A DNA stretch of 64,000 bases from the NCBI GenBank assembly GCA_026545765.1, contig CM048840.1:9248765-9312764 (forward strand), written 5' to 3'. Each line of letters begins with the position of its first letter. Within the stretch, counting starts at the first letter, position 1. The notes beneath the pieces are model-generated. The model ran no database searches. It worked only from the letters and a program-made list of their open reading frames with translations, and was not told the origin of the DNA. Below, piece after piece: positions 1 to 10,317 of this stretch. This stretch comes from Plantago major (Eukaryota; Streptophyta; Magnoliopsida; Lamiales; Plantaginaceae). The position numbers and the translations under genes are program-made.

Positions 1-517
1 CGAACCAAACCGAGCTATCTCCTTGAAGGATGCAGAAGTACGATCCTATAGAACAGATTTCTGCCCTATTTCACACAAGTTTATGCCCTAAACCCTAAAT
101 TGCTGTGACTTCCAAAAAAGGGAGAAGCCAAGTAAGAAACATGTCCCTTTCTTCTGTTACTTGTATACCGCTTGTCTCTTGCTGTTTGTGTAAATGTGGA
201 ATCTTAGTACATCCTGTTTGCTGCTTTCTTTTCTCGTTTCATGGGCTTTATTGGGCCTCTATTGGATCAACTCAGTCGATTAACTCATTAGGAGATGCGA
301 AGATCGAATCGTCGTCACGGGATGTTTTGCGGGAAATGGAATATTTTGTTAGTTGTTTTATCATTTTGTATGTGAGATTACTGATTCAGTTTTGTATTAC
401 ATATTATGCAACTAGAATTGGGTCTATTTCCAGATCTACATTGTGTATTTTTCTAAAATCTAAACCATCATAATACGTATTCTTATATATTTACAGGTTA
501 TTTATTTATTTATTTAT
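1..517. other. Window edge, no gene recognised
   Basis: An open frame of 122 codons runs from 105 to 473 on the plus strand. Its translation (Cys- and Phe-rich start, hydrophobic end) resembles no family I know, and composition turns strongly AT-rich after about 330. It could be an exon or UTR of a gene that begins outside the window, or chance. I do not call a gene here. Confidence 0.4.
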
Positions 518-520
518 CAC

Positions 521-760
521 AAAGTCTCATGAGAGACGGTTTCTAGATAAGTTATCTAGAGACTATCTATGTTATCAATAAAAGCATTCATGTCTATATT
601 GTTGACGAAATAATTCTTGTTGTAATATGAAAAAATACCAATGTTGAGAACATAGGTGTTTTGATTAATAACATCGATGATTTTCTTGAAAATGTAGACC
701 CGTCTCTAGATAAATTATCTAGAAACAGTCTCTCAGGAGACTTAGAGAGACTTACTCTAT
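521..760 (+). mobile_element. MITE, family 'AAGTCTCATGAGAGACGGT', copy A
   Basis: A 240-bp element with terminal inverted repeats. The left end reads aaagtctcatgagagacggt and the right end contains acagtctctcaggagactt, followed by agagagacttactctat. The interior (for example the stretch around 620-690) is closely matched, in opposite orientation, by 51069-51309. More diverged relatives are at 47690-47935 and about 26815-26960. No coding capacity. The target duplication is not resolved. Confidence 0.7.
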
Positions 761-986
761 ATTTATATATGTAAAGTTTTTTATAATTAAATGTATTATC
801 AATTGAGTAATTACAATATCATACCAATGAGACGTGTCTCGAGTAACCTTGCGGGTCCAATAGGTCGCTCGGACTAACCCCACCAACACCGACATTAATT
901 ATATCCATAAATATTATTTGATTTTACTAAAAACATCTATGATGTTATACATACACGTTAAAAAAGTTGAAATGTTACGTATCCTT

Positions 987-1489
987 CCGTTTTGACCTTT
1001 TTTTTTTTTTTTTTTTGGTAATGAAAGACGGTCAGTCTTTTAGACTATATCAAAGTTTAAAAACGATACAACGGAGGGTGGAGGATTATCCCAAAAGATT
1101 CTCCCCACAGTACCCGAGCTAGCTAATTTGGCAAGCTTATTTGTGACTAAGTTCGACTCACGACTTATCCATCTAAGTGTAACAGACCAAGGCAAATGCA
1201 GGTGCCTTTTATATTCTTCTATAATGTCTAGAGTGACTTCGGTGGATCTGTATCCCCATTCAAGATCTTGAAAGCTTCCATGCTATCTGTTTCGACTTCA
1301 ATTTGAGCGTATCTGCGTTCCCAAGCTAATTGCAGAAATGAGAGGTGTGGGAGATGGTATCAATTCCGAAAAATCCCCAACTCCATTCGCCTTCCTCGTC
1401 ACGAAGTACTCCCCCAGCTCCTCCTCTGTTTGACACTGCAAAGGTACTACCGTCGACATTCAATTTAACCCATCCCGTTTTGACCTTTT
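987..1489 (-). mobile_element. 5'-truncated LINE 3' end with RNase H remnant and 15-bp TSD
   Basis: The direct repeat ccgttttgacctttt occurs at 987-1001 and 1475-1489 and brackets the insert. Read on the minus strand, the insert starts in an RNase H domain of the plant non-LTR type: WVKLNVDGST, then GGAGGVLRDEEGEW. Blocks IEVETDSMEAFKIL and WISRESNLVTNKLAKLA continue in shifted frames, so at least two frameshifts and stops break it. It ends in a poly(A) tail, seen as the T run up to 1016 on the plus strand. A 5'-truncated LINE integrated by target-primed reverse transcription explains all of this. It is not functional. Confidence 0.88.
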
Positions 1490-1497
1490 AAAAATTA

Positions 1498-1521
1498 TGA
1501 TATGATATGATATGATATGAT
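1498..1521. repeat. (TATGA)n microsatellite
   Basis: Four to five tandem copies of tatga directly beside the right target duplication of the LINE fragment. Confidence 0.8.
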
Positions 1522-2634
1522 ACTACTATTAAGGAATTAGTAACAAATTTCACACAGCCCCATTCCATTTTATGAGAAGTTCCGTTTTTACGTGGCATTG
1601 CCTGCAAATTTGCAATCTCTATACAACTTTTTCTTCCGTGGTGCTCTACTATTTTCTTCAATCACAAAATAGCACAGACTAAAATAATAAATCCATTATA
1701 GTCGGCCATCCTTTTCCATTGAAACCATAAATTATTTTGTTGCACCTTCAAACTACTGACTCAACTTAAAGTAAGATTCTTTATGTTCAATCCTCCCTAA
1801 CTCAATCAATCAAACCAAATCTAATCCAATTCCTCAATGCTGCTTTACGAGCTCTCCAACAGTAAGCGGCCTTTTGAGATGAAATCGAGAAGAAATCGGT
1901 TTCTCCACATGCCATTTACTTGGTTATATTATTACTTTAAATACTAGTACATATGATCTAAGAAAAAATGCGAAAAGGATCCTGCACATATCAACAAGAA
2001 ACACTGCTTTGCTGTTAAGGGAACCTGAACAGAGAATCATCAACTAGCATGAATCAACTAGTAACCGGACAAATCAGAGTTTGCAACACTACGCCATATA
2101 ACTGGGTTAAGATATTAACAAAGTTTTGAAATGCAAGTTATGAAATGAAGAAAAAAGTATATTGAATATCAGTTCAGAATATCAGAATTATGAACCCCGG
2201 TTTTATCTTCCCAAAGCAAAACGCAACTTAAACATTGTCTCATGAACCGAAAAAAGCTCACTTCAGTAGCTGGAACAAACAAAATGATTGTCCAGAACTA
2301 AGGCTGCTTCAGTGAGTAGGAATAAATTTTTGCAGTTTCAAACCATTCCGCAACTAAATACTACTACTACTACTTGTATATCAAAGATTCAAATCATTGA
2401 TTTTATACTACAATGCGGAATATCATAACCTAGAAGCATCACAAAACAACTAAAGAAACACTGAAAACTATTCTAAAACATCAAATGCAGCTTCAATCAA
2501 ATTCACCATTTAATTATTAATGAAGTAATAATTATTAATTAAGCAATTCTTGTTCTTCATCTACCACGCACAGATGATCTTCCAGTTTCACCCTTTAAAT
2601 GCCTCTCACTCAGCTTAATCTGTTTCCTAGCTAG
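1522..2634. other. Gene-free AT-rich stretch
   Basis: No open frame of coding character, no recognisable splice pattern and no repeat ends that I can pair. It is flanked by the LINE fragment on the left and the MULE target duplication on the right. Confidence 0.5.
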
Positions 2635-2644
2635 TTAGCTTAAT

Positions 2645-2697
2645 GGGTGAATTGCAAAATTGGTCCTCTAAGTGACCATCCTTTGCGATTTTGGTCC
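2645..2697 (+). repeat. MULE left terminal inverted repeat
   Basis: 53-bp terminal repeat identical to the inverted right end at 8738-8790. It contains the unit gcgattttggtcc, which also recurs in the right subterminal region. Confidence 0.92.
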
Positions 2698-2968
2698 TAA
2701 GTGTCTTTTGATTCCCGAAATTGGTCCTGAGGACCGTATACGAAACCGTATAACACAAAAACGGCTGAGTTGGACAGCAAATCGGCTGATTTGGACATAC
2801 ATGGCAATAGCATACTTGGGAGGGAAAATTGCCGCCAATATGGAGAGAATTTGACCTAGACACTCATTTACTCCTCTCAATTACTGTTGTGTTACTCCAA
2901 TCTCCATCAAACAAAAAAAAAAACGGCCACAGTTAATGCATGGAAGGTGACAAAATTCGGAAATCAAT

Positions 2969-5496
2969 ATGTCGTTAAGGCCAGATGATGAATTGTACAT
3001 GCCGAACCCAAATTATGGTATGAAAAGATTCGATTTTTATTTGTTTAAATGTATATGGTACGTGTATGTTCATGTTTCTTCATGCAAAAATTGAGTTCCC
3101 CTGTTTTTATAAGCTCCCCCTGTTTCAATAAGCATGTTTCATGGAGTTTATGTGACTTTGATTTTAGTCTGAATTTTGCATGAAGTTTTTATGATTTGTT
3201 TGGGCAGATGAAACAACAAGTGATATGACTATATGTGTGAACTATGGTGGTAATTTTGTGGTTGACACTATCACAAAGAAGAAGTATGTGGGGGGTAAAC
3301 TTGTGAAATATGACTATTTTTCTATGGAGGATTTGGATATGAAACAGTTGAATGCATTTGCTGATTTGTCCAAGGTTGGACATGTTAGGAGGTTTTACTT
3401 TTATTCAAGGTCTGGCTTTATAGAATTAGAGGATGATTTTGAAGCAACCAGCCATGCAATTGATCACCTTGAGAAAAGGGAATGTAGTGTGTGGATTGAG
3501 GGTGTTTTGCTTGAGAAGGGTAAGGAGAAGTTAACTGCCAAGGACAAGGGTAAGGAGAAGTTAACTGCCAAGGACAAGGGTAAGGAGAAGTTAAATGAGG
3601 AGAAGTCAATCCCAACTGGTTTTGACTATATGCAAGGCAAGGGACATGGTTTTTGATGTCGAAAGCTAAAGGAGTAGTAATAGAGCCTAAGAAGTCCATC
3701 AACCTCTCTAGTACTCTGATGATGATATTGAATCTGAGCCTGATGTGGTAGTAGTTAGTTCTGATGATGTGAACTCTGCACTTGAATCTGATGATGAAGA
3801 TGAGATAAGGCAGCCTAATAGGCCAACTAGAAGGGTGCATAAATATGCTCATGCTTATGAACCTAAGTTTAATTTGGGGATGATTTTTAACAGCAAACTT
3901 GAGTTTAGGAGGGTTGTTGCATCACATGGAGCAATTACTTTAAGAAATGTAAAGGTGGTGAAGAATGACAAAGTGAGGATTTATGCTAAGTGTGAAGGAC
4001 ATGGATGCCAATGGAGAGTGCACTGTCACAAGGTTAAAGATGGTACTGGATTTGAGGTGCATACCTACTACCCTCATCATGATTGTGGATTGACACAAAC
4101 TGTCCCCTATGTAAAGAGTTCATGGCTTGCAAATAGGTTCCTTAGCAAATTCAAGATTGATCCAGATAGAAATATTAAGGCATTTGTGCATGAGGTTCTT
4201 AATGAGACAGGGCTGGTCATTTCTCCCTTTCAGGCTTATAGAGCAAGAAAGTTGGTCATGTCAATTCTGGAAGGTCCACCAGATGCTCAATATGCAAAGT
4301 TATGGGATTATGCTGAGGAACTCAGAACAAGGAATCCAGGCTCTACAGCTATTGTTGATGTGGACAGGGTAACACATGAGTTTAGGCATTTCTATGTATG
4401 CTTTAGAGCACTTAAAGAAGGTTTTATGATTGGATGTAGGCCACTAATTGGTGTGGATGGTTGCCATCTTAAAGGTCCACATGAGGGAGTTCTCTTAACA
4501 GCAGTTGGGATTGATCCCAACAACAAACCATTTCCTATTGCTTATGATGTTGTATCTCATGAAATTGGAGAAAGTTGGACTTGGTTTTTGTCACTGTTGA
4601 GGGCTGACTTGAACACATTGGATCCTTCTAAGTTCACAATGATGTCTGACAAACAAAAGGGCTTGATTAAGGGAGTTGCAGATATTTTCCCTGGGGCTAA
4701 ACACAGATTTTGTGTTAGGCACTTGTTGAAGAACTTTTGGGGTGCAGGGTTTAGAGGTGATGCATACAAATATGCCTTATTCAGGGCTTCCAATGCAACT
4801 ACAGAAGGCCAATTCAAGACTGCCATGACTGAGATGAGAAACATTAATGATAGAGCATTTGATTGGTTGCAGAACAAGCCACCTGAACAGTGGAGTAAGA
4901 GTGGATTTGATACCTATCCCAGGTGTGATCTGACCATGAACAACAACTGTGAGAGCTTCAACAAGATGATACTTAAGGCAAGATACAAACCAATCCTTAC
5001 TATACTTGAGTGGATCAGAGAAATCTTGATGCAGAGGATGCAAGAGCTTAGAGACTATGCTGCAAAGAAATGGAAAGGAGCTTGGTGTCCCAGACCAAGA
5101 GCCTTAATAGAGAAGAACATGAAAAGGGTGAGGGATTGCATTTCCAGGAAAGCTGATGCTACTAACTGGGAGATCCTTGTCTTTGATGGTTCTTAATACA
5201 ATGTGGATCTAGAGGCATATACTTGCACTTGTAGGAGGTGGCAACTAAGTGGTATCCCTTGCAAACATGCTTTTTCTGCAATTAGTCAATGCAAACTAGA
5301 CTATAATGACTTTGTCAATAATTGTTATAGTGTGGAGGTGTACAAGAGGGTGTATTCAAGAACTATATATGGAATTAATCATCAAGAGTTGTGGGGAGAG
5401 ACATTTTATATACCTAGAAACTTATTTTTGTTAAGTGCACTTATGGTTTGGTGTATGATTTGGGAGTCTACACACTACAAAAAATCTGGGCTGTAG
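2969..5496 (+). pseudogene. mudrA-type MULE transposase, degenerate
   Basis: Exon 1 is 2969-3017 (starts MSLRPDDELY). It splices (gtatg...gggcag) to 3208, giving an N-terminal PB1-like region up to a stop at 3654. The frame must then shift twice (near 3650 and 3710) to enter the long frame 3745-5196. That frame has a DNA-binding segment with C-x4-C...HHDC (about 3991-4086) and a DDE catalytic core: D in GVDGCH (codon 4456), D in MMSDKQKG (codon 4648), E in NNCESFN (codon 4951). An in-frame TAA at 5194 cuts it just before the SWIM zinc finger (CTC...CKHA, 5224-5268), which is still readable to 5471, where the CACTA element is inserted. The catalytic triad survives, but at least three lesions make a full product unlikely. 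Confidence 0.9.
3516..3594 (+). repeat. 30-bp tandem repeat inside the transposase N-terminus
   Basis: Two perfect 30-bp units (3516-3545, 3546-3575) and a 19-base partial third. In frame they encode a Lys/Glu-rich decapeptide, KGKEKLTAKD, so the repeat keeps the reading frame. It is a charged linker between the PB1-like region and the acidic segment. Confidence 0.9.
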
Positions 5497-6644
5497 CGAC
5501 GGATAGATCCGTCGCTACAGCCCATCTATCCGTCGCCCCAGCTCTGGCGACGGATCGGGCGACGGATAAAAATCCGTCCCTGAAGCTGTGACGGATAAAA
5601 ATCCGTCAATGACAGTGATTGGACGACGGATTGACCTTTTTTCAAAAAAAAAAAAAAAATGATTATGGGGCGACGGATAGATCTATCCGTCGCCCCATTT
5701 TTTTTTTTTTAAAAAAAATAAAATCCGTATACGAATTTTTATATTCGTATACGGATTAATTCCGGCAGTGGTGGTGCGGTGGTGGCAGTGGTGGTGCGGT
5801 GGGTGTGGTGCAGGTGGTGGTGGGAGGTGGTGGTGGTGGAAGGGTGGTGGTGGTGGTGGTGGCAGGGTGGTGGTGGTGGAGGAGATGGTGGTGGTGGCAG
5901 GGTGGTGGTGGGGTGGTGGTGGGTGTTGTGTGGTGGTGGTGGTGGTGTTGGTGGTGGTGGTGGTTGGTGGTGGTTTGGTGGTGGTGGTGGTGTTGGTGGT
6001 GGTGGCTGGGTGGTGGTGGTGGGAGGAGAGAGGTGGTGGTGGTGGTGAGATGGTGGTGGAGGAAAGGAGGTGGTGGAGGAGGAGGATGGTGGTGGTGGGA
6101 GGAGAAAGGTGGTGGTGGAGGATGGTGGTGGTGGGAGGAGAAAGGTGGTGGAGGAGATGGTGGTGGTGGAGGATGGTGGTGGTGGGAGGAGAAAGGTGGT
6201 GGAGGGAGGAGGAGGAGAGGAGAAGTAGTGGAGAAAAGGAGGTGGTGGAGGAGATATATTATATTTTTTTTAGGTTTTTAGCGACGGATAGATCTAGATC
6301 TATCCGTCGCTAATTTTTTTTTTTTTTAATTTTCTGGCCTTGTAGCGACGGATAAATCTATCCGTCGCTACATAGCGACGGATAAATCTATCCGTCGCTA
6401 TTTTTTAGCGACGGATAAATCTATCCGTCGCTAAAATTTTTTTTTTTTTTTTTTTTTTTTTGGTCAACGCTCTGTAGCGACGGATAATTTTATCCGTCGC
6501 TACAGAGCGACGGATAACCTTTATCCGTCGCCAAACGGGGCGACGGATAGAATCCGTCGCCCCAAGTAGCGATCCGTCGCTACAGGGGCGACGGATAAAA
6601 TCCGTCGCCCCTTTCCATCGTTTTACCTCAGAATTCTTGTAGTG
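5472..6644. mobile_element. Non-autonomous CACTA element nested in the MULE
   Basis: It starts cactacaaaaaatc (5472) and ends gaattcttgtagtg (6644), with the 3-bp target duplication aca on both sides (5469-5471, 6645-6647). Both subterminal zones are packed with direct and inverted copies of agcgacggata / tatccgtcgct, the expected transposase-binding pattern of this superfamily. The middle is a GGT-rich microsatellite instead of transposase genes. It lies directly after the SWIM-finger part of the MULE transposase, so it is younger than the MULE. Confidence 0.92.
5766..6250. repeat. GGT/GGA-rich low-complexity tract
   Basis: Almost 500 bases of ggtggt, ggtgga and ggagga units inside the CACTA element. 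All three plus frames are open by composition (poly-Val/Gly/Trp), so the open frames here are not genes. A local 30-40-base unit (gtgggaggagaaaggtgg) recurs four times between 6090 and 6205. Confidence 0.9.
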
Positions 6645-6647
6645 ACA

Positions 6648-7209
6648 TGTGTAGAAACTTAAAATCAGGGTGTAAGAACTCAAATTTTCAATTTCCAGAA
6701 GTTTTTTTCCATGATTTTTTTGTTGCAGTTTAACATCATGTTTTGAATGCAATCTTGGCTACTACAAGTCACTTATATGAGTATTAGTGTATATGCACCA
6801 TCAAATCTTTAGTGTAAACTGGAAAATAACAAATTCACTTGTTTGAACTCAATTTATCAATTTTCAGGTATTTTTTTTGTACAATTTGTACAGCCACATG
6901 ATGAACAAATGAAGTTGAATTTGACTAACTAACATCATTAATCTCGGCCAAAATAAACAGCACAACAATCAAGAGTAAAAAATCTGCTTTAATGCCAAAT
7001 TCAACTAACCAAATGCTAAATACCAATGCAGTTCAAAGGACTTTTCAGGCCTCCTAAGTTCCAAGACTAAATTCAGTTACCAAACTCAATCCAGTAATTA
7101 AGATTCTTATCCTTTCAACTACCTAAATTTTACCTATAGATACACCTTAATTCTACTGAAATCACCACAAATAAACACTAAACAAAATCAACTAACCAAA
7201 CACACAAAA
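6648..7209. other. MULE interior, no gene seen
   Basis: AT-rich DNA between the CACTA insertion and the next MULE ORF. It probably contains the 3' end and terminator of the transposase gene and the promoter of the following ORF, but no motif is clear enough to call. Confidence 0.4.
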
Positions 7210-7582
7210 ATGGAAGCATTGCTTGAGGAAAAGCTTGAGTTCTACATAACCTGGGGGTTAAGATATGAAGATGAGCAAGGGAACCTCCTGGTCCGCCCCA
7301 CTTTGGCTCAAAAACTCACCAACCTCAAGGCCTTCTGCTTGCAAAATGATGGTATTGTTTCTCCAATGCAGAAAGCAGCTGATATAGCTGCTAGGCTCAA
7401 GCTTGTGGAGGTCATGCACAGGGAGCTGGGATGGAAAGGCTCTAGCCTCAAGTCCATTCTCCTCCAACTGGAAGAGAATCATGCTATCCTTCCCAAATGG
7501 TGGTGATGATCAGGACTGGGTTTATCCCATTGAGGCAGAGCTCTACGTGGACAAGCTCTTGGCTGAGTATGTTCAGGAGTAG
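7210..7582 (+). pseudogene. Second plus-strand ORF of the MULE, unknown, one frameshift
   Basis: The frame from ATG 7210 gives 98 codons (MEALLEEKLEFYITWGLRYE...) and stops at 7506. One base out of phase, the next frame continues without a break as DDQDWVYPIEAELYVDKLL and ends with TAG at 7582. A single-base indel near 7495 would restore about 124 codons. The product would be small, helical and acidic. I do not recognise a family. It lies between the transposase and the convergent GRF gene, so it is probably an accessory ORF or a captured fragment. Confidence 0.5.
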
Positions 7583-7898
7583 GGAAACACCCTTTTAGTA
7601 ATGCATTCTTATTTTCCAACATTAATAATAGAATGCTATTTATTAACTACTATTACTACTTTACTTGTCAAGCATACACATAACACTAACAAAAAATAAC
7701 AAGTAAGTGAAAGCATAGACAGATTTTCACCAAAGTAAAAGATTTCATTACTACAAAAGATTGCATTACATGGTGATTTGAGAATCACAGTTTCTAACAC
7801 TTGCAAACCAGAAACTAAATGAACTGTGATTCTCATTAATTGGACGTAATTTAAACTATCTAAATCACTACATTGCTAATCAACCTAAATTACTAGTA

Positions 7899-8482
7899 CT
7901 ACTTGCTAAACATGATCCAACAACCTACAGCAAAGCCAACTAGAGCAGCAGAAATTAAACATACCTCATATTTCTTTTTTTCTGCCTCCATCTTACCCAA
8001 TCTCACTTCCAGCTACTGTTTAGCCTCAAACGTAGCCTTCAACTCCTCTGAACTCCAACAAAAGAACTTTTCCTCAAGATCATTCTTTTCCTCTTGCAAT
8101 TTTTTAAGCCAGTGCTCAAAATCAGGCTCCAAACGATCACCAGTCCACCGGAAATAGCCACATCCACCAGTCTATAACCACAAAATAAACTACTTCAAAT
8201 AGGCTTCACAAACAAATACTTCGAATTATACCCAATTAATTAACCTAATTTCAATTTCTGAAATTATAAAACATTTCGTAATTGAGCAAAAAAACTTACC
8301 CTCCACTCCGGACAAGCCATGCAGGGATGGCCGGGACACATATTGTTTGAGCGACCGTCGATGGCAATTTCCGGAGGATCACAAAAACAGAGCTCATCTC
8401 CCTCCATATAGCTTTTCGGAGGGCTCCATTCACGTTCAATAACATCTTCCTCACTTGGATTCCATGAACCTTGACTCACCAT
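7899..8482 (-). pseudogene. GRF-type zinc-finger protein with C-terminal membrane helix (MULE-borne)
   Basis: Two exons: 8482-8300 (MVSQGSWNPSEEDVIEREWS...) and 8171-7899, joined by a gtaag...ttatag intron with phase kept. Across the join, a zinc finger of the GRF type can be read: CFC near codon 33, CPGHPCMACPEW, then GGCGYFRW. A coiled-coil stretch rich in Lys/Glu and a terminal hydrophobic helix (LISAALVGFAVGCWIMF) follow. An in-frame TAG at 8013-8015 interrupts the coiled coil. The gene faces the transposase tail to tail, the layout mudrA and mudrB have in maize MuDR, although this protein is not mudrB-like. GRF proteins of this plan are common in plant genomes and many are probably transposon-borne (family knowledge). 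Confidence 0.72.
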
Positions 8483-8790
8483 TTTCGCGATTTGGGGTTT
8501 CTAGGTTTCAATTGGGGAAGATTTGTGAAATTAGGGTTTATGTTTGCCAGATTTATGAAATTAGGGACCAAAATCGCCAACTTAATTCGTCCAAGTCAGC
8601 AAGGGACCAAAATCGTCAATTTAATTCGTCCAAGTCACAAATCCAGTCAGCAAAGGACCAAAATCGCAGAGCGAAGCCGCGGAAAAACCTTCTAGAACGT
8701 CCTATTTGGGCGTATTTTGCTAGTATGGAAATCGTAGGGACCAAAATCGCAAAGGATGGTCACTTAGAGGACCAATTTTGCAATTCACCC
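8483..8790. repeat. MULE right subterminal region with iterated 'gggaccaaaatcg'
   Basis: Between the GRF start codon and the right end, gggaccaaaatcg or a close variant occurs about four times (near 8560, 8605, 8656 and 8736), twice followed by aattcgtccaagtca. The last copy merges into the terminal repeat (8738-8790). These iterations are candidate transposase-binding sites and also form the promoter region of the GRF gene. Confidence 0.7.
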
Positions 8791-8800
8791 TTTGCTTAAT

Positions 8801-10317
8801 TGCTCCAATCTCCATCCCAAAACCAACTGCCAATCATCTCATCACAGGTAATTATACGACAACATTCTCTTTTCAAGTAATTTTACAATCTAAAACAATG
8901 CCAGCTTAATCCATGAAAACCCAATTAATCTAAAACAATCGTTGTAGGACGAGTAAGTGCTAAAACAACTTAATTTCGGAGAAGAAAGAGAGACGACGGA
9001 TTCTCAAACCTACCCATAAAACTTGTAGATGGAAGGATGAAAGATGGAAATACCTAAATCTAATCCAGATAATGAATTGAACTATTTATTGTAATATTGT
9101 CGGATCCGTTGATCCGTTCAAATCACAGATTTAGCTCCATCGATTGATTTCCAAGATCTTCGTCTCAATGTCATCCAAATTGCTCCTGCTCAAGTCAAGG
9201 AATTGTCCCCTCCAGAAAAAAATACAAGATTTTTTATCAACACGTGGATCAGTAAAATATGAGGTTGAAGACATTATCGTTGCTACTAGGACAGGTGAAA
9301 AGTATGACATTGTTTACTACAATGATAGGATGCGGTATGGATATGGGTATGGAAAGTAAGAGCCTGGAGACAACCACTAGAAAGTAAGAGCCTGGAGACA
9401 ACCACTAGAAAGCAGGTTTTCCTCCTTTTCCTGACATTAAGAGAATTGCGACATATTAACACCGTATCGAATTGATATGGCGTTCAACTTCCAATAGTTG
9501 ACTTCCTTTTACCAACCAAGAAGAATACCGATAACAATGGAGACTTGTTGGATGCAGTTTTGGTCGTGACGGAAAGGATTTCTGGGCCGGTTAGATCGTT
9601 TATAGAGAATCACAGATCGCGCTACGACGGTAGGATCATGAAGATAGAATACATCCACTTAGTGCGGTTTATTTTGGACGCACTTAGAAACCTAAGCAGC
9701 CAGAGCGAGAAACTAGTATCCGATGTGAGGATTCGAGAATCGTGATCATCAAGGATGTCGTTATCTTCATCGATGTAGCATGCTCTTAATAATGAAGAAT
9801 GGAACAAGTGGCGAGATGATATGACAGGCGATATAGGGGTTGTACGACAGGTGATATCCGAGGAAACAACGGTAATAATAGCACCAGTCGCTCATTTCAT
9901 TTATACAGCTTAACATAACCCAAGATAAAGTAATTACAAACATAAACCACTACAAGTACGAAATGCATAAACTTGAAAATTGGGGGGGTGATTTGTTGTG
10001 CCGATAAAAGTCATACTAGAAGCACAATTACGTGTCGGGACCTCCATGACCACAACTTGAGGTATCCACACCATCACACGGAATGTCTTTGAACACGGGT
10101 GGAGGTGCAGGAGTTGGATCATATATTCCGGATCCACAAACTTACATTTTTTAAATAAAAGATGGAGTTCAAACCATAGTGGTTCATAAACAACATAGTC
10201 TAGTCAGTGTTACAATCATATGCACGTACTTAAGCCCAAACCCTACAGTTGCACCGATTTCAATCGTTGGAGAAGTCAATCCCACGGCCATTGTCTTCCC
10301 AATTGAGGGTCCTTTTT
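8801..10317. other. No supportable gene
   Basis: Open frames at 9144-9359 and 9545-9745 (plus) have no recognisable domain and no clear splice partners. A perfect 28-bp tandem duplication sits at 9353-9408. This could be a decayed gene or repeat. Confidence 0.4.
9353..9408. repeat. Perfect 28-bp tandem duplication
   Basis: aaagtaagagcctggagaca plus eight bases is repeated twice without mismatch. Confidence 0.9.

Larger units (their letters stand above)
2645..8790 (+). mobile_element. Mutator-like element (MULE), 6.15 kb, with nested CACTA
   Basis: The two ends are inverted copies: the first 53 bases from 2645 (beginning gggtgaattgcaaaattggt) match the reverse complement of the last 53 bases before 8790 without a mismatch that I can find. 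The flanks ttagcttaat (2635-2644) and tttgcttaat (8791-8800) form a 10-bp target duplication with one mismatch. Inside are a mudrA-type transposase (+), an unknown ORF (+), a GRF-zinc-finger ORF (-) and a CACTA element that arrived later. The TIRs are intact while the ORFs are broken, so the copy may move only with help from another element. Confidence 0.93.

Noticed and set aside
3418..3852. A 144-codon minus-strand ORF over the transposase N-terminus
   Set aside because: It mirrors the 30-bp tandem repeat and conflicts with the well-supported transposase frame.
5766..6313. Three overlapping plus-strand ORFs of up to 181 codons
   Set aside because: They are poly-Val/Gly/Trp readings of the GGT/GGA tract; composition alone keeps the frames open.
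9144..9745. A two-exon plus-strand gene from frames 9144-9359 and 9545-9745
   Set aside because: No recognised domain, no good splice pair between them and a tandem duplication in between.
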